A stretch of 64,000 bases of DNA from SIAQ01 sp964484265 (GCA_964484265.1 CAZAFH010000019.1:14526-78525); one strand, 5' to 3'. Shown: positions 43,360 to 51,923, numbered from the stretch's first letter. The notes: generated by a model from the sequence alone, not told the origin. Program-made: numbers and translations.

Positions 43360-44238
43360 ATGCCTCCCGCCACGGAACAGGTCTGGACGTTGGGTGCGCT
43401 CCTCGATTGGACGGCAAAGCATCTCGCCGCGAAGAACATCGAATCCGCACGCCTCGACGCCGAGGTTCTGCTCGCACATGTCTCAGGCTGCAAACGCATC
43501 GATCTCTACGGCATGCGCTTCGCCGAGGTCGCGTCGCCCGAGGTTCGGCAGCAGTATCGTGATCTGATCCGCCAACGCCTCGAAGGCTGCCCGGTCGCCT
43601 ATCTCGTGGGGCGTAAGGAGTTTTACGGACTCGAATTCAAGGTCTCACGAGCGGTGCTGATCCCGCGTCCTGATAGCGAGCATGTTGTCGTGGAGTGCTT
43701 GAAGGTGATGAAGCCGATGAAAGAACCTCGCATTCTTGATATCGGCGTTGGGTCGGGCAACCTTGCCGTCAGTATTGCGAAACATGTACTGACAGCGCGA
43801 ATCACGGGCATCGACAAAAGCCCGGAGGCCCTGGCAATCGCCCGCGAAAATGCCGACACGCACGGCGTTGCAGAGCGAGTTCGCTTTCTCGAGGGCGATC
43901 TGTTCTCGCCGCTCGGCGCGGAAGAAACGTTCCACTGCATCGTCAGCAATCCACCATACATTCCCGAAGGCGACGTGCCGAATCTGCCGATCGGCGTGCG
44001 AAATTACGAACCGGTGACGGCATTGGCGGCGGGGCCAGATGGGTTTGGCGTTTTCGACCGTATCACCGCCGAGGCAGGCGCCCGATTGGAAGCTGGCGGC
44101 CATCTGATCATCGAGATCGGCTCGCCGCAAGAGGCGCCGGCGCGAGCGAAGCTGGAAGCGATTCCGGCGTTGTCACTCTTGCCGACGATCATCGACTCCG
44201 CCGGCCACCCGCGCGTACTGCATGCGGTGCGGCGGTAA
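43360..44238 (+). CDS. prmC: peptide chain release factor N5-glutamine methyltransferase
   Basis: PrmC methylates the Gln of the GGQ motif of release factors in the cytoplasm. The 292-residue protein has the N-terminal helical domain (SARLDAEVLLAHVSGCKRIDLY), YLVGRKEFYGLEFKVSRAVLIPRPDSE, motif I ILDIGVGSGNLAVSI, and the catalytic NPPYIPEGDVPNLP. These are the family hallmarks. The length is normal. prfA, its usual neighbour, is not in the window. Confidence 0.94.
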   Translation: MPPATEQVWTLGALLDWTAKHLAAKNIESARLDAEVLLAHVSGCKRIDLYGMRFAEVASPEVRQQYRDLIRQRLEGCPVAYLVGRKEFYGLEFKVSRAVLIPRPDSEHVVVECLKVMKPMKEPRILDIGVGSGNLAVSIAKHVLTARITGIDKSPEALAIARENADTHGVAERVRFLEGDLFSPLGAEETFHCIVSNPPYIPEGDVPNLPIGVRNYEPVTALAAGPDGFGVFDRITAEAGARLEAGGHLIIEIGSPQEAPARAKLEAIPALSLLPTIIDSAGHPRVLHAVRR

Positions 44239-44406
44239 GTCCAATGAGGCGGGCGCAGACAAAGCCATTCGACGCATCGGCTTGAAGTGTTCGTCGAACT
44301 TCTCACAATGCACAAAGTCTCCGCCATCGCGGATTTGCGGTCAAGTCCGTATAGCCGATTCAATCCGCAATTCGATATTTTTCGCAAATAACAAGGGCCC
44401 TATCCC

Positions 44407-45252
44407 ATGTCCACGGCATCGCTGAAAACCGAATTCAAATCTACGCCCGATCAGGATGATCTCGCCCAGATTCCGCGCGACTTGCGGTTCTACCCAACTT
44501 GCAACGATCACCCGCGCGTGCTCTCCCGGGCCGATATCGAGCAGTTCAACCGCGAGGGCTACCTCAATGGCCTGACCGCCTACAGCACCCACGAAATCGC
44601 CGACATCCGGCACTACTTCGATCAACTCCTGAAAAAGGTCGTGGCGGCGGGCGGCGATAGCTATTCCATCAGCTCCGCCCACCTCAAATATGGCCGAGTG
44701 TGGGATATCTTGACGAACCCGACGCTCGTGGCTCATGTGCGGGATTTGCTTGGCGAGAACGTCATAGGCTGGGGATCGCATTTCTTCTGCAAGATGCCCG
44801 GTGATGGCAAATCGGTCGCCTGGCATCAGGACGCGAGCTATTGGCCTTTGACGCCGTCCAAAGCCGTGACCGTCTGGCTGGCGATCGACGATGCCGACGT
44901 CGAAAACGCCTGCATGCGATTCATCTCTGGCTCGCACCATTTCGGCCATCAGACATTCCGCTCCAGTGATTCGCGGGAACACAACGTATTGAACCAGACC
45001 GTCGAGAATGCCGAGCAATACGGTACGGTGGTGGATGATTGCCTGAAAGCGGGACAGTTCTCCATGCACTCCGATTTGCTCTTGCATGGTTCCGAGGCGA
45101 ACACGTCCACCCGGCGCCGCTGCGGGTTGACGCTGCGCTATGCGGCGGCCGAGGTGCGTGCTTATCTCGATTGGAACCAGAAGGGCGTCTGGGTCGCTGG
45201 GAGCGATCCGACCGGCCACTGGGCGAATCGCCAGCGGCCCGAATCGGACTAA
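44407..45252 (+). CDS. phytanoyl-CoA dioxygenase (PhyH) family protein
   Basis: This 281-residue protein is a non-haem Fe(II)/2-oxoglutarate oxygenase of the PhyH family. The iron ligands are H140-x-D142 in AWHQDASYW and H227 in LLLHGSEANTS; the Arg after it (RRRCGLTLRY) would bind 2-oxoglutarate. CMRFISGSHHFGHQ is typical. AAGGG precedes the ATG. The substrate is unknown. Bacterial members include hydroxylases of small metabolites. It is followed by a gap of almost 1 kb rich in repeats. Confidence 0.9.
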   Translation: MSTASLKTEFKSTPDQDDLAQIPRDLRFYPTCNDHPRVLSRADIEQFNREGYLNGLTAYSTHEIADIRHYFDQLLKKVVAAGGDSYSISSAHLKYGRVWDILTNPTLVAHVRDLLGENVIGWGSHFFCKMPGDGKSVAWHQDASYWPLTPSKAVTVWLAIDDADVENACMRFISGSHHFGHQTFRSSDSREHNVLNQTVENAEQYGTVVDDCLKAGQFSMHSDLLLHGSEANTSTRRRCGLTLRYAAAEVRAYLDWNQKGVWVAGSDPTGHWANRQRPESD

Positions 45253-45257
45253 CCTGC

Positions 45258-45302
45258 ATTTCTCACCACAGAGAACTCTTGGTGATCTTTCTGGTGAGAA
45301 AT
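45258..45302. repeat. short inverted repeat of the CACAGAGA class
   Basis: ATTTCTCACCACAGAGA and its near inverse face each other with almost no spacer. This looks like a collapsed version of the element at 53881-54050, which begins with the same TTTCTCACCAC. Confidence 0.5.
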
Positions 45303-45415
45303 CCGGACTAAAGTTGCTTTCTATAAGGAAGGCAGGAACGAATAGGCAAATCAATTCCGGCTTTCCTTGTCCGATTCGTGATCCGTCACGAAAATTGTAA
45401 CAATCGTAATGTCAG

Positions 45416-45514
45416 CCTGGCCAGGGGGCGCTTGGCCAACAGCAAATGGCCAAGCGCTTTTGCACTTTTTCCGCCTTTTTTTGCACTTTTAGGGGGTGTT
45501 GGCCAACAAGCCGG
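45416..45514 (+). repeat. TTGGCCAA-rich dispersed repeat, copy D1 (loop inverted)
   Basis: A 10-bp hairpin GCGCTTGGCC/GGCCAAGCGC is followed by T-rich sequence with two GCACTTTT blocks and then AGGGGGTGTTGGCCAACAAG. The flanks match copies D2 (48532-48645, minus) and D3 (63593-63687). The hairpin loop AACAGCAAAT is the reverse complement of the loop type in D2 and D3. Confidence 0.8.
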
Positions 45515-46215
45515 GGGAGGGGCATAGGAGTTTCTTGCTTTTTGGCAACAATCATGCTTCGCAATTATTTTATGATCTCCGCCATATTTGTGGAATTGGA
45601 TGTGCGCCCAGAGGTGGGTTGATGAAAACCAAACGAAGCGTTAACCCGAAAAGTGTTGCGCATTTTCTCCCCTCTTCCACCGGTAGAGGGGTCGGGGGGT
45701 GAGGGCCGCAGGTTGTCTGCAATGCTGATATTTTCCTGGCATTGCCATCGGCAAGCGGCCCTCACCCCTTCCCTCTCCCGGAGGGAGAGGGAGCGCTTCG
45801 CGCAACGATTTCGGACGTCGGATGCTGTCTCGTCAGTGCGAGTTTTCAACGGTTTTCATCAGCCCAGCCCAGGGATGAGGTACTCCGAACCCCTGGGATG
45901 AACGCAAACCGGCGACTGCGTCTGTTATCGCATCGCGACACATCCTCATCATTGGCGAATTCGAAATGAAAAATACCGCGGATTGCCGCAAGAGCGAGAT
46001 TCCTCTTCGTAGTAGCCCGCGAGAACCAATCAGAACTTTACCGGATTTATTATCCCCGCGCGATCTGTCGCGTCAAGAAGATTCTGGCTCGCGCCGGGAA
46101 TCTCCGCACGCTTGCGACGGCCAGCATTCGGGGTTTCGGGAGACGTGCGGTCGAATTGCGGCGGAATGGCCGGAGAGAATGCCAGAACGATGGGGTACGG
46201 AAGAATGGGTTGCCG
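45515..46215. other. repeat-rich intergenic region without a supported gene
   Basis: Besides the compound palindrome, this stretch holds a solo REP-like hairpin (45868-45897, CCCAGGG/CCCTGGG). The rest, including a 91-residue ORF at 45966-46241 that overlaps the next gene on the opposite strand, shows no protein-like pattern. Nothing else is recognised. Confidence 0.5.
45660..45800. repeat. compound palindrome of CCCTCACCCC type
   Basis: GGGGTGAGGGCCGC (45696-45709) and its exact inverse (45755-45768) enclose a ~45-bp centre. Small hairpins flank it on either side (CCCCTC/GAGGGG at 45669-45691 and CCCTC/GAGGG at 45771-45791). There is no ORF. Confidence 0.7.
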
Positions 46216-47046
46216 TCAATAGGCGGGGGCTTCTTTCGTGAGAACGATCATTCTCACGGTCGGGTGATTGGACGCGCCGAGAAGATCGGCGGGCCCGTTT
46301 TTCTCGGGTGCGGAAAGATAGAAACTGGCGGTGGCGCCGACATGAATCTCATCGCTCGTCGCGGTGTAGCCGGGCTTGGTTCTGTCGCTGCCGCGTAGTG
46401 CCGTCTTTTCCGCTTCGGTGTATTTCTTGGGATTGCCGGTATCGTCAAACTCGAACGGCAGGTACATTTTCCGGTAGATTACCTTGTCCTGCAATGCGAG
46501 TGTAAAATCCTTGGAATGAGCGACTTGAATGAACGGCTGGTTGTTCGGGTTGGATTTTGCCTTGGCACTGGCGCTGGCCATTTGTTGGGCCATCCGCATC
46601 TGGGCCTGCATTAATTGTCTCTGCATCTGCATCATCTGTTGGTAAAGCCGCATCTGTGCCTGCATCATTTGCTGCGGAGTTTGGCGGCCCGTGGGGCGAC
46701 GGTTGCGGTATTGCTGCTGCATCTGGCGATAATTCTGGTACGACCGGTGATTCGAGGCGGCCTGTGGGTTGTAGCCGCGCGATTTGGGATTGAGCACCGG
46801 AGGCTTGTACTTGGGGTTGGGCTCAAGGTTGGTGAAGGTAACGCGCACGGATACCGATCCGCTGCCATCGTAGGCCAAGATCGTCCCGGCCAAGGCCTTG
46901 CTCTGCGTGGCCCACTGGTAGTCCGCTTCGTTGGCGTGCACGGCCTGCGAGGCCTTCTTTTTCTGGGCCTGCACGGAGTTGGGGCCGAATCCCAGTAGTG
47001 TGGTCAAGACAACGAATAGCGCGAGCCAAAATGAATAGGTACGCAT
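46216..47046 (-). CDS. secreted Gln/Met-rich protein of unknown function
   Basis: The 276-residue protein has a signal peptide (MRTYSFWLALFVVLTTLLGF, with VQAQ as a likely cleavage site). After a beta-like segment (AGTILAYDGSGSVSVRVTF) comes a Gln- and Met-rich helix at about residues 105-160 (QMMQAQMRLYQQMMQMQRQL). A second beta-like domain with VIYRKMYLPFEFDDTG follows. It ends VRMIVLTKEAPAY. I do not know a family. GGGGG lies 5-10 bp before the ATG, and a near-consensus promoter lies upstream, so expression may be strong. Confidence 0.72.
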   Translation of the reverse strand: MRTYSFWLALFVVLTTLLGFGPNSVQAQKKKASQAVHANEADYQWATQSKALAGTILAYDGSGSVSVRVTFTNLEPNPKYKPPVLNPKSRGYNPQAASNHRSYQNYRQMQQQYRNRRPTGRQTPQQMMQAQMRLYQQMMQMQRQLMQAQMRMAQQMASASAKAKSNPNNQPFIQVAHSKDFTLALQDKVIYRKMYLPFEFDDTGNPKKYTEAEKTALRGSDRTKPGYTATSDEIHVGATASFYLSAPEKNGPADLLGASNHPTVRMIVLTKEAPAY

Positions 47047-47077
47047 CGGAACCCCCTATCGATCGGGGCGACGCTTA

Positions 47078-47107
47078 ATTATATTAATATTTCGACAGGT
47101 TTGTCAA
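47078..47107 (-). promoter_or_regulatory. consensus sigma-70-type promoter for the Gln/Met-rich gene
   Basis: On the minus strand there is a perfect TTGACA (47102-47107) and a perfect TATAAT (47078-47083) with an 18-bp spacer. Start of transcription near 47071 would leave a ~25-nt leader with the GGGGG ribosome site. Confidence 0.7.
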
Positions 47108-47430
47108 ATGGATATTCCGCTTGCACGGCACTCCACGGAGATCGAGCTTGACATTTTGTTTGGCCTGTGCGTGGTACGGCGACGTTTCTGGGGCGCGACG
47201 TTTCCAAATTCCCCTGGAAGGGAAAGAAAGCTTCGCCGTCGTCGCGTGGGAACACGCGTCGGCCTGATCCCGTATAGCTGTTTGGCGCCGTCTCGGTGTT
47301 TTTGCTTATAAGTAAAAACACGGAAGAATGGACACGGTTCCTTGAACCATCCCGGTGCAGTGAACGACGACTTCAACGTGTGAACCTGAACCGATTGCAA
47401 CGATCAAGACGCGGAAATTCATTCCGAAGT
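47108..47430. other. intergenic stretch, nothing recognised
   Basis: About 320 bp without a supported gene, ORFs of 60-100 codons being typical background. The short duplicated run TAAGTAAAAACACGG near 47307 is all I note. Confidence 0.4.
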
Positions 47431-47522
47431 GTCGCCGAGAAAGGAACGCACCTCAACCTTCAGGGGCCAGAAAACTGTCGCCGAAAAAGGAACGTACCTC
47501 AATCTTCAGGGGCCAGATAACG
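47431..47522 (+). repeat. two tandem copies of a 46-bp repeat
   Basis: The units 47431-47476 and 47477-47522 both begin GTCGCCGA, continue AAGGAACG and CCTCAA, and share CTTCAGGGGCCAG. They differ at only a few positions, mostly in the last six bases. Part of a third unit may follow (GGCTGGCCCC). Tandem end repeats beginning TGTCGCC recall the ends of IS21-type elements, but no transposase is present. Confidence 0.7.
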
Positions 47523-47540
47523 GTTCGGCTGGCCCCACAG

Positions 47541-48107
47541 TCATTTGCCGCGACTCCATATTGCGAGGTCGCTGCTCGTTGCAAACACGAGGCTTCGGCC
47601 CGTCGGCGAAAATCCAAACGCCCGAACTTCTGAATATACGGCTATCTTGACTAACTCACTTGGCGAGTATCCGAAACCCCAACCCTGGCGCAGCAGCAAT
47701 GTTTCGTCCGGCCACTCAAGGGCAAGTCGTTCGACGCTCCAGCCATCGCGCGTCGCGCGGGTTAAACCGCCTCCACTGATGCCGGCGGTGCGGATGTGTT
47801 GGCCGGCAAGCGGGCCGATGCCGACCGCCCACAGATCGAACGGGTCTTGCCAATCGGGGCCGACTCCTTCCGGCTCGGATCGGTCACGGGCCACACGTTC
47901 CCCCGTCAGACAGTCGAACACACCGCGTCCTTGCGAGGAGACAACTAAAAGCAGGTCGGAGCCGGGAGCGAAGCCCACTTCAGTCAAGCCACCGACTGCA
48001 GAGCCGCCGGCGAGCCTCCACGGCGAGGGCGGCTGGTCGACGGGTAGGTCGAGGACGCACTGCATCTGGCTTCGTAAGTCGGCTCGCACGTCGCGATCTC
48101 CCATCAT
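47541..48107 (-). CDS. hypothetical protein, possible propeller fragment
   Basis: The 188-residue protein reads like a genuine globular protein: VGFAPGSDLLLVVSSQGRGVFDCLTGERVARD, GIGPLAGQHIRTAGISGGGL, and the end FGFSPTGRSLVFATSSDLAIWSRGK, whose SPTGRSLVFATSS recalls a WD40-like blade. No name can be given. There is no signal peptide. It is flanked by the 46-bp tandem repeats on one side and repeat D2 on the other, so it may belong to a small acquired island. The start could be 48107 or 48104. Confidence 0.6.
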   Translation of the reverse strand: MMGDRDVRADLRSQMQCVLDLPVDQPPSPWRLAGGSAVGGLTEVGFAPGSDLLLVVSSQGRGVFDCLTGERVARDRSEPEGVGPDWQDPFDLWAVGIGPLAGQHIRTAGISGGGLTRATRDGWSVERLALEWPDETLLLRQGWGFGYSPSELVKIAVYSEVRAFGFSPTGRSLVFATSSDLAIWSRGK

Positions 48108-48425
48108 GGACCCGAGCCCATTAAGCAGTTGCGTGAGGGACCTGCATCCGCTTTTGCCGCCGAACGAACCAAGTTAAGCAGAATCGCCTGTTGGCGGCGA
48201 TGCGATTGCCATTCGGCGACGAGCCGAGCTTCCGAATCTCGATTCTGCTTCAACGGGTGGTTAGACCTCCCAACCAGCAGGCTGTAGTTCCTGTGCCCGA
48301 GATAGCAAGGGTTGATTTCATCAGACGCCTGACTGTTTGTCAAACATATTCTGGTTGAGATTGGCATCAATTCACCCCCAGGAATCGCTGCGCTCATCTT
48401 GGAGCTTGACGAGGCCCAATCAACA

Positions 48426-48455
48426 ATCGTAACGCGCCTGGGCTGGCGCTGTCAA
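48426..48455 (-). promoter_or_regulatory. promoter-like module attached to repeat D2
   Basis: On the minus strand TTGACA (48450-48455) and TACGAT (48426-48431) are 18 bp apart. The same sequences and spacing recur next to D3 at 63755-63784. It points toward the hypothetical gene at 47541-48107. Confidence 0.45.
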
Positions 48456-48531
48456 AGTCGGATGCGGGATTTTTTTTTCGATTGCACGGTCGGGGCGAGC
48501 GCTAAACGTAAAACCGGTCCCTATACCCCGA

Positions 48532-48645
48532 CCCCGGCTTGTTGGCCAACACCCCCTAAAAATGCAAAAAAAGGCCGAAAAAGTGGCAAAGCGCTTGGCC
48601 AACAGCCGATGGCCAAGCGCCCGGTTGGCCAGGGGGTGCGTATCG
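48532..48645 (-). repeat. TTGGCCAA-rich dispersed repeat, copy D2
   Basis: On the minus strand: GCGCTTGGCC, loop ATCGGCTGTT, GGCCAAGCGC, a T-rich stretch, then AGGGGGTGTTGGCCAACAAG. Sequence similarity to D3 continues beyond this core to about 48426 (AATCGAAAA, GACTTTGACAG, GCGCGTTACGAT). Confidence 0.8.
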
Positions 48646-48725
48646 ATTTGGGCGGCTCGTGAGCGTCGTCCTTTCGAACTCGTCTTGACTCAGACTGCCC
48701 AATTCAACTACGCTGCCGGTTGAAA

Positions 48726-49577
48726 ATGAGCTTTCAAGTCCGGAGTACCTCGCCTCGGTTGTTCTTGGAATGGAGTCCTAGCGTGTTCACGTCGCTGTTG
48801 CGCATCGCCAGGCGTTGGGCCAGGCCGCCTGTTTTACCTTCACCGCAGTTTCCGCCGTGCGTGCCTGAATGGTGCGATGCGATGGCGGAGCATCAGTCGG
48901 CGATCTGGTGGAAGGTCAAGCCGCACACGATGACGAGCGTCGAACGCGTCGTCGCGCTGTGCCAAAGCATCGCGTATCTCGAACGGCGCCAAATCCCCGG
49001 CGCGATTGTCGAGTGCGGCGTCTGGAAGGGCGGAAGCATGCTGGCAGCGGCGCTGGCGCTTGAATCGCTCGGAGCCACCAACCGCGAGCTTTTCCTTTTC
49101 GACACCTTCGCCGGCATGACCGAACCCGACGACCGCGACGTCGATTGGCAGGGCCGATCGGCACGCGAACTCTTGAAGCTCCACTCCGCAGAAGGCGAAA
49201 TGTACCGAGCACATGCGTCGCTGGCGGAGGTCAAGCAGACGCTGATGAAGTCGCGCTATCCGTGGGAGAAGATGCGCTTCGTGCCAGGCCGAGTCGAGGA
49301 CACGATTCCGCGGCATGCGCCGGACCAGATTGCATTGCTTCGTTTGGATACCGATTGGCATGGCTCGACGCGCCACGAACTTGAACACCTCTTTCCGCGT
49401 TTGGCCGAGGGCGGCATTTTGATCATCGACGACTACGGCCACTGGCGGGGAGCGAAGCTGGCGGCCGATAGTTATCTACTTCAGCATGGCATCGATGCCG
49501 ACTTGCGCGTCATCGATTTCACGGGTCGCTTGTTGGTGAAGAAGACGGCAATGCGTGCCAGGGCGAGGGCCGCGTAG
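48726..49577 (+). CDS. TylF/MycF-like O-methyltransferase
   Basis: The 283-residue protein resembles the macrocin O-methyltransferase (TylF) family, which methylates sugar hydroxyls. Motifs are MTSVERVVALCQSIAYLERRQIPGAIVECGVWKGGSM, LFLFDTFAGMTEPDDRDVDWQG, ALLRLDTDWHGSTRHELEHLFPRLAEGG and LIIDDYGHWRGA. The Asp residues of DTDW and IDDYG are the usual metal ligands. ATG 48726 was chosen over TTG 48720. It heads a set of three same-strand genes that end with a glycosyltransferase. Confidence 0.9.
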   Translation: MSFQVRSTSPRLFLEWSPSVFTSLLRIARRWARPPVLPSPQFPPCVPEWCDAMAEHQSAIWWKVKPHTMTSVERVVALCQSIAYLERRQIPGAIVECGVWKGGSMLAAALALESLGATNRELFLFDTFAGMTEPDDRDVDWQGRSARELLKLHSAEGEMYRAHASLAEVKQTLMKSRYPWEKMRFVPGRVEDTIPRHAPDQIALLRLDTDWHGSTRHELEHLFPRLAEGGILIIDDYGHWRGAKLAADSYLLQHGIDADLRVIDFTGRLLVKKTAMRARARAA

Positions 49578-49605
49578 TTTCGCCGTTCAACTGTCGGGAT
49601 CAACC

Positions 49606-50433
49606 ATGACGACCACCACGACGACAGGACTTCGGCTGCTCAATCTCGGCTGCGGGCGGCGGTTTCATCCGGAATGGACGAATCTCGACTTGCATCCAGC
49701 CGATCCAGCCATTGGGAAGTGGGACGTGTGCACGCCGTTACCTTTCGCGGATGGCTCGTTCGATGCTGTCTATCATTCGCATTTGCTGGAGCATTTGCAG
49801 GCCGATCGCGCCGTCGGATTCTTACGCGAATGTCGGCGCGTGTTGACGCCTGGCGGGATCCTCCGTGTCGCCATTCCCGATCTCGAAGCCATCGCTCGGC
49901 TATATCTTGAATCGCTGGAAAGGGCGTGGGAGGGCGATCGCGAGGCATTGCGCGATCATCATTGGTTGGTGACGGAGTTATTCGATCAGACCACGCGCGA
50001 ATCTTCGGGTGGATCCATCGCGGCGCAGGCCAGGCCGACCGGCGATCTCTGCACGCTCGCCTGGTATCGTCTGGGCGAGGACGGCGCGGTCCTGAAGCGA
50101 TCCGTCGAACGGCATTCGGCTCCGCCAACCTGGCGGGACCGCCTTCGTGGCTGGCTGTTCGGTTCGTGGCGCGAACGCCTCGTGCGCTGGCTGCTTCGCG
50201 ATGAGTATGCACTTCTGCAAATTGGCCGATTCCGAAGGTCAGGCGAAATCCATCAATGGATGTACGACCGCGTTTCGCTGCGTGCGTTGCTGACTCAGGC
50301 GGGATTCACGAGCTTTCGCTGCGTGTCGGCCGATGAGAGTGCGATTGCCGGGTGGACGTCGTATCACCTCGATACCACGGTGGAAGGCAAAGTGCGAAAG
50401 CCCGATTCGCTGTTCGTGGAGGCCGAGGCGTGA
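49606..50433 (+). CDS. class I SAM-dependent methyltransferase
   Basis: The 275-residue protein has a short, clear methyltransferase core: LLNLGCGRRFHPEWTNLDLHP, then LPFADGSFDAVYHSHLLEHL and RECRRVLTPGGILRVAIPDLEAIARLY. The last is the pattern of glycan-cluster methyltransferases. The C-terminal 140 residues are Arg/Trp-rich and end HLDTTVEGKVRKPDSLFVEAEA. ATG 49606 lies 28 bp after the previous gene. The end overlaps the glycosyltransferase start by 4 bp, which implies one operon. Confidence 0.88.
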   Translation: MTTTTTTGLRLLNLGCGRRFHPEWTNLDLHPADPAIGKWDVCTPLPFADGSFDAVYHSHLLEHLQADRAVGFLRECRRVLTPGGILRVAIPDLEAIARLYLESLERAWEGDREALRDHHWLVTELFDQTTRESSGGSIAAQARPTGDLCTLAWYRLGEDGAVLKRSVERHSAPPTWRDRLRGWLFGSWRERLVRWLLRDEYALLQIGRFRRSGEIHQWMYDRVSLRALLTQAGFTSFRCVSADESAIAGWTSYHLDTTVEGKVRKPDSLFVEAEA

Positions 50434-51743
50434 AGCGGACGGTTGCCATCATCTCGGATTACGAGACCGCAGGCGGGGCGGCTATCGCTGCGCGCCGCAT
50501 CGAGACGTCGCTACGGTTGGCGGCGCCGGACTGGCGGATCGCTCGTGTCGCGTTTTTCGGCGATGACGATGAACGCTCGGCCAGCGATCGGCATATCCTC
50601 CAGCCGAACGAATCGCCGTTGGCGACGCAAATCATGCGCTTGCCTCGCAAGGTAATGCCGGATCGATTTCCGCGTCCGGCATCGCGCGCGTTTGCCGAGA
50701 GGAGATTGACGAAGGCGCTCCGGACGATTCGGCCTGACGTAATTCATTTGAATAATTTGCACGGCGCCGCGGCCTGGGGCTGGGGTCCATGGATCGTCGA
50801 AACATGCACGCAGTTTGCGCCGGTGGTATGGACGTTGCACGATATGTGGAGTTTTACGGGCCGATGTGCGTACGCCTACGACTGCGACAAGTTTGTCGCC
50901 GGTTGTGATGCGAGCTGCGAGACAGCCGGTGAATATCCTCGTCTCGAGCCAGAGCGGATCGCCGCGGCCTGGCGTGAACGGCGCGCGCTGTTCGCGCGAA
51001 ATCGTGTAACGATCGTGACGCCGTCGCGCTGGCTGGCCTCGCAGGCGCGGCGCGGATTGTTCGCGGATCACCGTATCGAGGTCATTCCGTACGGCGTGCC
51101 AAGAGCCGAACCAATTCCCCGCGACGAAGCGCGGCGAGAACTTGGGCTTCCGGCCGACGGGCTTGTGTTGCTCCTGGCGGCCGTCGATCTGACCGAACGC
51201 CGCAAGGGCGCGGAAATTCTGCAAACACTATGGCCCAACGTGGCCTATCGTCCGCTCACCTTGCTGACGATGGGCAAAGGCCAGGTGACCGTGGGCGATT
51301 CAACGATCCGCGTGCATTCGCTCGGCTTCGTCACTGACGCGCGGACCAAGGCGCTCGCCTACGCCGCGGCGGACGCGTTGCTGCATCCGGCGCCGGCCGA
51401 CAACTTTCCGAATACCGTGCTCGAAGCGATGGCCAGCGGCACGCCGACGATCGCCCTTCCCAATGGCGGCCTGCCCGAACTCGTCAGGCCCGGCGAGACC
51501 GGTTGGCTGGCGGAACGACCAACGAGCGCTAGTCTCGCCGAAGCGATCGAACAGGCAGCTCGCGGGCTTGATTTTGGCGTCGACCTGCGCCATCGTTGCC
51601 GAGCCATCGCCGAGACGGAATACACGATGGAGCTTCAGGGGCAGCGCTATCGCGCGTTGATCGATGGGTTGACGAAAGCAGCAACGGTGGGTGCGGTACG
51701 AAATGACCTGATCGCGCGGCTGGTATCATCCTGCGCATTGTAG
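50430..51743 (+). CDS. glycosyltransferase (GT4-like)
   Basis: The 437-residue protein is a GT-B glycosyltransferase. The N-terminal domain shows VIHLNNLHGAAAWGW, VVWTLHDMWSFTGRCAYAYDC and a Cys-rich CDKFVAGCDASC. The C-terminal domain has the retaining-GT4 segment HPAPADNFPNTVLEAMASGTPTIALPNGGLPELV with its E-x7-E-like pair. WTLHDMW and the Cys-rich insert are typical of colanic-acid/WcaC-like enzymes. GTG 50430 overlaps the previous stop (GTGA). The acceptor is unknown. Together with the two methyltransferases it suggests synthesis of a methylated surface glycan. Confidence 0.9.
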   Translation: MKRTVAIISDYETAGGAAIAARRIETSLRLAAPDWRIARVAFFGDDDERSASDRHILQPNESPLATQIMRLPRKVMPDRFPRPASRAFAERRLTKALRTIRPDVIHLNNLHGAAAWGWGPWIVETCTQFAPVVWTLHDMWSFTGRCAYAYDCDKFVAGCDASCETAGEYPRLEPERIAAAWRERRALFARNRVTIVTPSRWLASQARRGLFADHRIEVIPYGVPRAEPIPRDEARRELGLPADGLVLLLAAVDLTERRKGAEILQTLWPNVAYRPLTLLTMGKGQVTVGDSTIRVHSLGFVTDARTKALAYAAADALLHPAPADNFPNTVLEAMASGTPTIALPNGGLPELVRPGETGWLAERPTSASLAEAIEQAARGLDFGVDLRHRCRAIAETEYTMELQGQRYRALIDGLTKAATVGAVRNDLIARLVSSCAL

Positions 51744-51810
51744 GGCGAAAAAGTGTTGCGAGATTTTTCAAACTTCCGCCGGTTTTGTTCTCTCCATGAA
51801 TTTTCGGCGC

Positions 51811-51816
51811 TATAAT
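51811..51816 (+). promoter_or_regulatory. TATAAT -10 box upstream of the small membrane protein
   Basis: A perfect TATAAT lies 107 bp before the ATG at 51924. No good -35 is seen at 16-18 bp, so this is only a candidate. Confidence 0.35.
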
Positions 51817-51923
51817 AGTGAGCACGGGCGAAGGGATCCCGGTCGGAACAGGACACCGGGGCGGTGAAGAGGCAATCACCCTGAGGCAACACAGTTTCTC
51901 CCGTGGCGCTTTACGCGGATTGA

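Larger units (their letters stand above)
48108..48725. other. intergenic region with solo REP arm and repeat D2
   Basis: This 618-bp gap holds a single REP-like arm (48372-48408) with the loop TCGCTGCGCTCA, a conserved promoter-like module and repeat D2 (both listed). A 97-codon minus-strand ORF (48104-48397) starts inside the REP arm and overlaps the previous gene by 4 bp; it is not convincing as a gene. Confidence 0.5.

Noticed and set aside
45966..46241. 91-codon plus-strand ORF
   Set aside because: Ser/Arg/Pro-rich, no ribosome site, and it overlaps the Gln/Met-rich gene.
47431..47522. CRISPR array
   Set aside because: Only two directly adjoining repeats with no spacers.
48104..48397. 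97-codon minus-strand ORF
   Set aside because: Its start lies in a REP-like arm and the sequence has no recognisable pattern; the 4-bp overlap with the next gene is the only point in favour.
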